Shown in pieces: positions 1 through 5,979 of a DNA stretch of 7,135 nt (position 1 is the stretch's first letter; every line of letters begins with the position of its first letter). The notes beneath the pieces are model-generated. The model was not told the origin of the DNA. It made no database searches and saw nothing but the letters and a program-made list of their open reading frames with translations. Source of the stretch: an uncultured Prevotella sp. (GTDB lineage Bacteria; Bacteroidota; Bacteroidia; Bacteroidales; Bacteroidaceae); contig ONMG01000005.1 of NCBI GenBank assembly GCA_900318855.1, positions 1 through 7,135 on the forward strand, read 5' to 3'. The position numbers were made by a program, and so were the translations under genes.

Positions 1-20
1 GAAAAGACCCTTAGAAATAA

Positions 21-28
21 CATCTTTG
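21..28 (+). promoter_or_regulatory. Possible Bacteroidetes -7 promoter element before the ATPase gene
   Basis: CATCTTTG matches the Bacteroidetes -7 consensus TAnnTTTG at every fixed position except the first (C for T). It would place transcription start in the mid-30s and leave a leader of about 20-25 bases before the ATG at 58. The partner -33 TTTG box would fall at or before the window's first base, so it cannot be checked. One short imperfect match is weak evidence. Confidence 0.25.
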
Positions 29-57
29 GAGTAGTACAACTAAAATAGAAGAAGGTT

Positions 58-1245
58 ATGTACGTTAGGAAGGAATATTCCCTGTTGAAAAAGCGGTTAG
101 AAGAACCACGGCACTTCATCCAAGTCCTGATGGGACCACGTCAGATAGGCAAATCAACTGTGGTGAAGCAGGTCTTAAAGGACCTGCCCATCCCTCATCT
201 GCTATATGCTGCTGACGACGTGCCCACAAGTCAGAAAAAATGGATTAGCGATTGTTGGGCTCAAGCTCGATTAATGGTGAAGGCTCAAGGTCTCAGTGAG
301 TTAGTGTTAGTCATCGACGAGATACAGAAACTGGTAGGCTGGAGTGAAACCGTAAAGAAGGAATGGGATGCTGACACCTACAACGATGTTCCTATCAAAG
401 TATTGCTTTTGGGCTCCTCACGTGTATTGCTTGAGCGTGGGTTGGCCGACTCTATGGCAGGCCGTTATGAAGAGATACGCATGAGCCATTGGAGCTTTCC
501 TGAGATGCACGATGCTTTTGGATGGAGTTTTGAACAATATGTCTTCTATGGCGGCTACCCCGGAAGTGCTTTTCTAATCAACGACGAGCTACGCTGGCGC
601 GACTACGTCTTCTCTTCGATAGTTGACGCCACTATCAACAAGGATATTCTCCAAGATACAGTCATCACCAAGCCTGCTCTTCTCAGGCAAACCTTTGAGT
701 TGTGTGCGGCTTATTCTGGAGAGATCGTCTCTCTCACAAAGATGTTGGGACAGTTGCAAGATGCGGGTAATACTACAACATTGGCCGGATATATCAATCT
801 GTTGTCGCAAAGTGGACTGGTCGATGGCCTGCAGAAATATTCTATTGACAACGCACGTAAGCGAGCAAGCATACCGAAGTACCAAGTATACAATAACGCC
901 TTGAAGGATATCTATGTGGACAAAAGCTTCGAAGATGCTCAGATGGACAGAAAGTTATGGGGAAGAATATTCGAGTCTGCTGTAGGCAGTTGGCTGATCA
1001 ATGAATCCTTCCGTCACCGCTGGTCACTGTATTATTGGCGTGACGGCGCTGACGAAGTGGATTTCGTGTTGCGCAAACTGGACAAGACTGTGGCCATTGA
1101 AGTAAAGAGTAATGCTGAGTCCGACACACACGGACTGCATGCGTTCCAAGATAGGTTCCATCCTGTGCAGTCAGTGATCGTTGGCCAAAGCGGAATCCCT
1201 GCTGAGACCTTCATGAGCATGGAACTTCAAGAACTGTTTAGTTAG
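58..1245 (+). CDS. AAA_14/DUF4143 family ATP-binding protein
   Basis: A 395-residue predicted P-loop ATPase of the AAA_14 plus DUF4143 family, which is common and often multicopy in Bacteroidetes; its cellular role and substrate are unknown. The N-terminal ATPase domain shows a Walker A motif GPRQIGKST at residues 26-34, a Walker B stretch ending in D87-E88 followed by the family-typical IQK, a sensor-1-like strand ending GSSR (119-122), a GRYEE segment (135-139) and the YGGYPG signature (164-169). The C-terminal DUF4143 part has a PD-(D/E)XK nuclease-like layout: E306 in GRIFES, D335 in DEVDF, and E348-x-K350 in IEVKS. Length is normal and nothing is broken. The ATG at 58 is preceded by AGAAGAAGG, a purine-rich stretch close to the start. 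It has no same-strand neighbour in the window, converges on the glucosidase gene, and is more A/T-rich than the minus-strand genes, which suggests an accessory gene. Whether the nuclease-like fold is active is unknown. Confidence 0.9.
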   Translation: MYVRKEYSLLKKRLEEPRHFIQVLMGPRQIGKSTVVKQVLKDLPIPHLLYAADDVPTSQKKWISDCWAQARLMVKAQGLSELVLVIDEIQKLVGWSETVKKEWDADTYNDVPIKVLLLGSSRVLLERGLADSMAGRYEEIRMSHWSFPEMHDAFGWSFEQYVFYGGYPGSAFLINDELRWRDYVFSSIVDATINKDILQDTVITKPALLRQTFELCAAYSGEIVSLTKMLGQLQDAGNTTTLAGYINLLSQSGLVDGLQKYSIDNARKRASIPKYQVYNNALKDIYVDKSFEDAQMDRKLWGRIFESAVGSWLINESFRHRWSLYYWRDGADEVDFVLRKLDKTVAIEVKSNAESDTHGLHAFQDRFHPVQSVIVGQSGIPAETFMSMELQELFS

Positions 1246-1309
1246 TCCCTCTATTTGCCTATTACGCTTGCAGTCCGAAAACCTCAGAAACTCCGTTGCA
1301 TTCCTGTCG

Positions 1310-1333
1310 TCGATATTGGGGCACCCAAATCGA
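1310..1333 (+). terminator. Stem-loop after the ATPase gene, possible weak terminator
   Basis: TCGAT (1310-1314) pairs with ATCGA (1329-1333), and after a single bulged A (1315) TTGGG (1316-1320) pairs with CCCAA (1324-1328) around a GCA loop. The ten base pairs are followed by AATATATTATT, which is A/T-rich but not a U-tract. It begins 64 bases past the ATPase stop codon. The position suits a transcript end for that gene, but the poor U-tract makes intrinsic termination uncertain; it could instead act as an RNA 3'-end stabiliser. Confidence 0.4.
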
Positions 1334-1401
1334 ATATATTATTAGAGAGTAACAGCACTTGCAATAGAAGTAAAGAAAATCATGGGCGGGCTTACGCTAC
1401 C

Positions 1402-1428
1402 AATGGAGCCATGCCTCCCATGGCCATT
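1402..1428. other. Bulged 10-bp inverted repeat in the intergenic region
   Basis: AATGG (1402-1406) pairs with CCATT (1424-1428) and CCATG (1409-1413) pairs with CATGG (1419-1423), with AG (1407-1408) bulged and a CCTCC loop. No U-tract follows on either strand, so it is not an obvious terminator. It may be a protein-binding palindrome, part of a structured RNA, or chance; function is not known. Confidence 0.4.
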
Positions 1429-1528
1429 TGCCTTCACCCCTATCTTCAGAGCATCTGTCGTATGGCTGTTGAGGAAACATTGATGGTAAGGTTGTTCCAC
1501 AACAGGTGAAGCCCTACGGAGTGAGCCT

Positions 1529-1556
1529 AAAAAGGCCCGGCGGTGAGCCGAGCCTT
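1529..1556 (-). terminator. Intrinsic terminator of the minus-strand GH3 gene
   Basis: Read on the minus strand, AAGGC-T-CGGC pairs with GCCG-G-GCCTT to give a ten-base-pair stem with one U-G wobble and a five-base TCACC loop. The stem runs into five Us (plus-strand A tract at 1529-1533). It starts 24 bases after the GH3 stop codon. On the plus strand the same stem has a C-A mismatch and no U-tract, so it should work mainly for minus-strand transcripts and would close the metG-dsbD-GH3 block. Confidence 0.8.
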
Positions 1557-1579
1557 ATATGAGAGTTGAAGTGTAATGG

Positions 1580-3790
1580 TCAAATTATAGTGGGGCACTT
1601 CTTCACACTGCCCTTCTTCACGCTGAAGTCCTGTGCACAACGAATATCCTCCACGCTGGCTCCGAACTGAGCCTTATAGAGGCCGGCATCGAGCACCCAG
1701 CTGTTGGTCTTCTCATTGAAGCTGGCAAGCTGACTGAGCGGCACCTCGAAGGTGAGCACTTCCGACTGGCCCGGCTGCAGCAGCGCGGTCTTACCAAAGT
1801 CCTTGAGCTCGCGGGCCGGCTTCTCCATCGAAGCAGCAGGAGCGGCCACATAGAGTTCCACCACCTCGCGGCCAGCCACGTTGCCCTTGTTAGTCACAGT
1901 GACACGAGCAACCACCTTGTCGCCCTTGACCTCGGCCTTGGCATTGCTATAGCCGAAGGTGGTATAAGACAGGCCGTAGCCAAAAGGATAGGCCACCTTC
2001 ACGCCCTTGGTGTTGAAGTAGCGATAGCCCACCCAAATGCCTTCATCGTAGTTGGTGTAGCCAATGTTCTTCACTTGCTTATCGAACTTCTCGTTCTTGA
2101 AATCGGAGGGGAAGTTCTTCGACGATGGAATATCCTCATAGTTCACGGGGAAGGTCATCGGCAGTTTGCCAGAGGGGCAGACAGTACCCTTGACGACATC
2201 GGCTATGGCATTGCCACCTTCGAGTCCGGGCTGCCAAGGCAGGAGAATGGCATCGGCAAGGTCGCGCCAGCTGGCAGTCTCGATGACACCGCCGATATTC
2301 AGCACCACCACGACCTTCTTGCCCTGTGCATGGAAGGCATCCGAGACATTCTTCAGAAGGTTGCGTTCCAGCGAAGTGAGCTTCCAGTCACCTTCCGTAT
2401 TGTGGCGGTCGCTGCCCTCTCCGGCATTGCGCTTAAACGTAATCACAGCCACATCGCTCTCCTTGGCACGGCGGTCGGCATAACTGCGGCTCACGGCCAC
2501 CTCGTTGTCGGCATCCTCATAGAGCGACTTCAGCTCAGGGTTCACCGTGAAGCCATCGTTCTCGAGTCCTTGGCACAGATTCACCACATACGCCTTATGC
2601 ACCTCGCCAGAGCCCCAGCCATGAGCCAGGAAACCGCGATAGGAGCCTTGACCGAAGAGAGCCACCTGAGCCGAAGCTTTCAGTGGCAAAGCGCTACCCT
2701 CGTTCTTCAACAGGATGATGCCCTGCTCGGCAGCCTTTCTCGACACCAAGGCGTGGGCCTTCAGATCGGTCTGTCCGGGATATTGGAAATGGCGGAAGTG
2801 AGGCGTCTTCACCAGATACTGGAGCATGCGCTTCACACTTTGGTCCAGTGTTGCCATCGTAATCTTACCATCCTTCACACCCTCGATGATGTCCTGTACC
2901 TGGGAATCCAATCCCCACTCGAGCAGGTTGTCATCGGCATTAATCTGGTCGGCCGTATTGCGACGCCCGGTCCAGTCGGTCATCACGAGGCCCTGATAGC
3001 CCATCTCGCCGCGCAGCCAGTCGTGCAGCAAGGTCTTGCTGGCCTGCGTATAGGGGCCGTTGAGCCGGTTGTAGGATGCCATCACCGTCCAGGGATTGCC
3101 AATCTTGAGTGCAAGTTCGAAGTTCTTCAGGTAGAGCTCACGCAGTGCACGCTGACCCACCACAGAGTTGTTCTCGGTGCGATAGGTCTCCTGACTGTTG
3201 GCAGCAAAGTGCTTGGCCGACGTTCCCACACCGTTCTTCTGCACGCCGAGAATCTCATAGCCCGACATATTTCCGCTGAGCACCGGGTCCTCGGAGAAGT
3301 ACTCGAAGTTGCGGCCGCAAAGCGGGTTGCGGTGGATGTTCATACCCGGAGCCAGGAGCACATCACAACCATAGTCGAGCACCTCGCGCCCCATGGCCTC
3401 ACCCACGCTGCGAGCATTCTGACGGTCCCACGACGAGGCTACGAGCGTGCCGATAGGGAAAGCCGTGCAATAGTAGGTGCGGCTGTCGCCCTTACGTTGC
3501 GGGTTGAAGCGCACACCGGCAGGTCCGTCGGTAAGAACAGTGCCGGGAATGCCCAGACGAGGAATGGCTTTCGTCATTCCCGCAGCACCAAAGACGGCCT
3601 CGGGCTGCTGCCCGTCAATCTTGCCGTCCTTCACGATACCTGGTCCACCTACAACGAGCTGAGCCTTTTCTTCGAGCGTCATGCTCTTCACAATCTTATC
3701 AATGTTCTTGGCATTGAGCTGGAGCTTTTGTGCATTCATCACCGGGACAGTGACCAGCAGTGCTGTGGCGGCAACAAGTAATCTTTTCAT
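1580..3790 (-). CDS. Secreted GH3 family beta-glucosidase
   Basis: A 736-residue glycoside hydrolase family 3 enzyme, predicted to remove terminal beta-linked glucose from oligosaccharides or glycosides outside the cytoplasm. Residues 1-20 form a signal peptide with likely cleavage at A20/Q21 (no lipobox Cys). The GH3 N-terminal barrel (about 34-325) carries DGP at 88-90, RNFEYFSEDP at 160-169, KHF at 193-195 and the nucleophile D272 in MTDW. The GH3 C-terminal sandwich (about 365-590) carries the likely acid/base E458 in GEGSDR. YPFGYGLSY begins at Y601, followed by a fibronectin III-like domain (about 640-715). No PA14 insert is present, and length and layout resemble Thermotoga Bgl3B (from memory). 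The usual AGxDxxMP loop after the nucleophile reads ADDNLLEWG (285-293). A short Lys-rich tail with one Cys follows the last domain. The ATG at 3790 is preceded by A/T-rich sequence, 46 bases after dsbD. Substrate could also be another beta-glycoside such as xyloside; family is certain, specificity is not. Confidence 0.93.
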   Translation of the reverse strand: MKRLLVAATALLVTVPVMNAQKLQLNAKNIDKIVKSMTLEEKAQLVVGGPGIVKDGKIDGQQPEAVFGAAGMTKAIPRLGIPGTVLTDGPAGVRFNPQRKGDSRTYYCTAFPIGTLVASSWDRQNARSVGEAMGREVLDYGCDVLLAPGMNIHRNPLCGRNFEYFSEDPVLSGNMSGYEILGVQKNGVGTSAKHFAANSQETYRTENNSVVGQRALRELYLKNFELALKIGNPWTVMASYNRLNGPYTQASKTLLHDWLRGEMGYQGLVMTDWTGRRNTADQINADDNLLEWGLDSQVQDIIEGVKDGKITMATLDQSVKRMLQYLVKTPHFRHFQYPGQTDLKAHALVSRKAAEQGIILLKNEGSALPLKASAQVALFGQGSYRGFLAHGWGSGEVHKAYVVNLCQGLENDGFTVNPELKSLYEDADNEVAVSRSYADRRAKESDVAVITFKRNAGEGSDRHNTEGDWKLTSLERNLLKNVSDAFHAQGKKVVVVLNIGGVIETASWRDLADAILLPWQPGLEGGNAIADVVKGTVCPSGKLPMTFPVNYEDIPSSKNFPSDFKNEKFDKQVKNIGYTNYDEGIWVGYRYFNTKGVKVAYPFGYGLSYTTFGYSNAKAEVKGDKVVARVTVTNKGNVAGREVVELYVAAPAASMEKPARELKDFGKTALLQPGQSEVLTFEVPLSQLASFNEKTNSWVLDAGLYKAQFGASVEDIRCAQDFSVKKGSVKKCPTII

Positions 3791-3836
3791 AATCTAAGTT
3801 GATTATATTATATAAGGTAAATGTCAACCTGCGTCT

Positions 3837-5885
3837 CTATGGACGGTCAGCGTAGTTCTTGATTCCCTTTTCGAGAAAATCAAGATACTGTGCCACATCC
3901 TCCTTGTAACTGTAGGAGCCGTTGAGTGGATGGCCCTCGTTGTCGACAGCTACGTAGAAAGGCTGTGTATTGGAACCGAACTTGGAGCTCTGCAAATAGC
4001 TCCATTTGTCGCCCACCGTGCGGAGCGTGCGCGTGCGTCCGTTCTCGTTCACCTCTATCGGCTTGGCCAGCGGGGTTTTGTCGTCAACGAATAGCGAGAT
4101 GAGCACGTAGTCCTTAGTGAGTTTCTGGGCTATTGAGGGATCGGTCCATACCGCAGCTTCCATCTTCCGGCAGTTCACACAGCCAAATCCAGTGAAGTCG
4201 AGCAGTACGGGCTTGTGGGCCTTGCGGGCAGCCTCCATGCCTTCGTCATAGTTCGTAAAGGCAGCCTTGACCTCATCCTTACTGAGATTGAAGTCCTGGG
4301 TGTTCATGGGTGGTGCGAAAGCGCTCACAGCCTTGCAGGGTGCGCCCCAAAGGCCGGGCACCATATAGATTGCGAAGGCCAGCGAGCAGAGTCCGAGCAT
4401 GATGCTCGGAACGGGCTTCGGACGGTTGAGGTCGCCACCCGTCTCGTCGCTCTGGAACTTTAGCCATCCCACGAGGTAGCAGCCCATGGCACCGAAGATG
4501 ACAATCCACAGCGACAGGAACACCTCGCGGTCGAGGATATGCCAGCCATATGCCAAGTCGGCTACACTGAGGAACTTCAGCGAGAAAGCAAGTTCGATGA
4601 AGCCTAAAACCACCTTTATGGTATTCATCCAGGACCCAGACTTCGGTGCTGACTTCAGCCATGAGGGGAAGAGGGCAAAGAGCGTGAACGGCAGGGCTAA
4701 AGCCAGTGCAAAGGCGAACATCCCGATGGCAGGGCCTATCCAGTTGCCTGATGTGGCGGCTTCGACGAGCAGCAGACCCACGATGGGCGCAGTGCAGGAG
4801 AACGCCACCAGCACGAGGGTGAACGCCATGAGGAAGATGGACAGCAGACCGGTTGTCGACGAGGCCTTGGTGTCTACTTTGTCGCCCCAGGAGGACGGCA
4901 GACGTATCTCGAACCACCCAAAAAAGGAGACGGCGAAGACAACAAGAAGGAGGAAGAAGAAGATGTTGAAGCCTGCATTGGTGGCCAGCTCATTGAGTTT
5001 TCTCGGACCAAAGAGGGCCGTGACGACAAGTGCGAGCAAGAGGAAGATTACGACGATGGAGACACCGTAGGTGATGGCATCGCGCAGTCCCTTGCGTCTA
5101 TCCTTGTTGCGCTTGAGGAAGAAACTCACCGTCATGGGTATGATGGGCCATACGCAGGGCGTGAGCAGAGCCAGCAGTCCGCCGGCAAAACCCATGATGA
5201 AGAGATACCAAAGCGAATTGTTGCCATTCTGGGTGAGACCGTCCTGAGCCCGGAGCTCCTTGACAACCGGCTGCCAGAGATTGCTCACAGCTACCGAGGT
5301 GTCGGGGGTAGCCTGAGCCAATGTTGCCTCTTGCGTAGAGTCGCCTTGGGCCGGCATGAGTGAGGCTGCCGACTGTGTAGCATCCTCGGCCTCCAGCTGA
5401 GCAGCCTCCTTCGATGCAGCCTCTACGGCAGGAGCCTTACCGCTTTTCTTCAAATCCACCTGCTGCGGAGGCAGGCAACTTTCATCATTGCAGGCACCAA
5501 ACTCCAAGTAAGCATTGAGGGTATAGGTCGGCTTGGTGAACTTCACTTTCTGTACGAAACTCACGCTATGCTCGAAGTAACGCAACTTCATATTAAACAG
5601 CTTGTCGAACGACGACAGCTCATGTCCCACAGCCCGCAGTGCTCCGACCTTTTCGACACCATCCATCTTGACCGCATTAAAGGACGCCTGAATAGGGCCG
5701 TCGGAGCCCAGATTAGTACTGTAGACGTGCCAGCCGGCATCAATCTTTAGCGTGAAAACAATCTCGCCTTCGGCCGTTCCATTCGTCTTAAGCTGGGCCG
5801 AGGTGTGAACGGGGTCTGCCATCTGAGCTCCGGCCGAAAGGGTCAGGAGGAGTAAAGGCAGCAACAGTAACAGTTTCTTTATCAT
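3837..5885 (-). CDS. dsbD: Thiol:disulfide interchange protein DsbD (protein-disulfide reductase)
   Basis: An inner-membrane electron carrier that moves reducing equivalents from cytoplasmic thioredoxin to periplasmic thiol proteins, serving disulfide isomerisation or reduction and cytochrome c maturation. With ATG at 5885 it has 682 residues: signal peptide 1-20 (likely cut A20/Q21), N-terminal DsbD-alpha domain to about 145 with C132-x4-C137 followed by LPP, an Ala/Glu/Gln/Thr-rich linker (about 146-210), about eight membrane segments (about 225-515) and a C-terminal thioredoxin domain (about 535-680) with CVNC at C569/C572. The membrane Cys pair is C244 in LTPCVWP and C364 in FSCTAP. All three redox pairs expected of DsbD are therefore intact. 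It is longer than the E. coli protein, partly because of the linker. A GTG at 5903 would add six residues; I prefer 5885 because it is ATG, gives a compact signal peptide (MIKK then leucines) and follows A-rich sequence. It lies between metG and the GH3 gene on the same strand. Confidence 0.93.
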   Translation of the reverse strand: MIKKLLLLLPLLLLTLSAGAQMADPVHTSAQLKTNGTAEGEIVFTLKIDAGWHVYSTNLGSDGPIQASFNAVKMDGVEKVGALRAVGHELSSFDKLFNMKLRYFEHSVSFVQKVKFTKPTYTLNAYLEFGACNDESCLPPQQVDLKKSGKAPAVEAASKEAAQLEAEDATQSAASLMPAQGDSTQEATLAQATPDTSVAVSNLWQPVVKELRAQDGLTQNGNNSLWYLFIMGFAGGLLALLTPCVWPIIPMTVSFFLKRNKDRRKGLRDAITYGVSIVVIFLLLALVVTALFGPRKLNELATNAGFNIFFFLLLVVFAVSFFGWFEIRLPSSWGDKVDTKASSTTGLLSIFLMAFTLVLVAFSCTAPIVGLLLVEAATSGNWIGPAIGMFAFALALALPFTLFALFPSWLKSAPKSGSWMNTIKVVLGFIELAFSLKFLSVADLAYGWHILDREVFLSLWIVIFGAMGCYLVGWLKFQSDETGGDLNRPKPVPSIMLGLCSLAFAIYMVPGLWGAPCKAVSAFAPPMNTQDFNLSKDEVKAAFTNYDEGMEAARKAHKPVLLDFTGFGCVNCRKMEAAVWTDPSIAQKLTKDYVLISLFVDDKTPLAKPIEVNENGRTRTLRTVGDKWSYLQSSKFGSNTQPFYVAVDNEGHPLNGSYSYKEDVAQYLDFLEKGIKNYADRP

Positions 5886-5902
5886 ATGTTTTATTGATAA
5901 CA

Positions 5903-5942
5903 CGGGCAGGACTGACGAAAGATTCCATCGCCAACCTGCCCG
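5903..5942 (-). promoter_or_regulatory. Long stem-loop in the metG-dsbD gap
   Basis: CGGGCAGG (5903-5910) and CCTGCCCG (5935-5942) are perfect eight-base inverted arms. Inside them TGACGA (5913-5918) faces TCGCCA (5928-5933), which on the minus-strand RNA pairs fully with one G-U wobble, leaving a nine-base loop. The total is about 14 base pairs with a small internal loop. No U-tract follows on either strand. It lies 37 bases after metG and 17 bases before the dsbD ATG, and would bury the alternative GTG start at 5903. It may be a metG 3'-end structure or a dsbD leader element; its role is inferred from position only. Confidence 0.45.
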
Positions 5943-5979
5943 CAGATAAGGTGTTCTTTAATTCTTAAACGCTAAGCAA

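Larger units (their letters stand above)
1246..1579. other. Convergent intergenic region with three stem-loops
   Basis: This 334-base region lies between the stops of the ATPase gene and the GH3 gene. I see no convincing gene. An open frame from a TTG at 1255 to 1509 has no recognisable family and runs straight through predicted hairpins. Three stem-loops stand out (1310-1333, 1402-1428, 1532-1556). The last 75 bases are G+C-rich with GTGAGCC twice (1521-1527 and 1543-1549) and GAGCC in tandem (1545-1554). There is no tRNA-like sequence and no flanking direct repeat pair that I could recognise. Confidence 0.7.

Noticed and set aside
1255..1509. An 84-codon open frame in the intergenic region
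   Set aside because: It starts with TTG, has no family resemblance or clear ribosome-binding site, and runs through two predicted hairpins.
2075..3781. A 568-codon open frame on the plus strand opposite the GH3 gene
   Set aside because: It lies wholly antisense to a clear GH3 enzyme. Its translation is rich in His, Leu and Val with no recognisable domain, as expected when a G+C-rich gene lacks stops in an opposite frame.
3802..3827. TTGACA and overlapping TATAAT words on the minus strand before the GH3 gene
   Set aside because: The spacings are 14 and 9 bases instead of about 17, the TATAAT words nearly touch the start codon, and Bacteroidetes housekeeping promoters use TTTG and TAnnTTTG. 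This is more likely the A/T-rich sequence usual before start codons.
4279..5070. Open frames of 212 codons (minus, 4279-4917) and 194 codons (plus, 4486-5070) overlapping dsbD
   Set aside because: Both sit inside the dsbD coding sequence in other frames; dsbD there has intact membrane segments and redox cysteines, so these are shadows.
5886..5903. Start of dsbD at the GTG at 5903
   Set aside because: It would add only six residues ahead of a good signal peptide and lies inside a predicted hairpin; the ATG at 5885 fits better.
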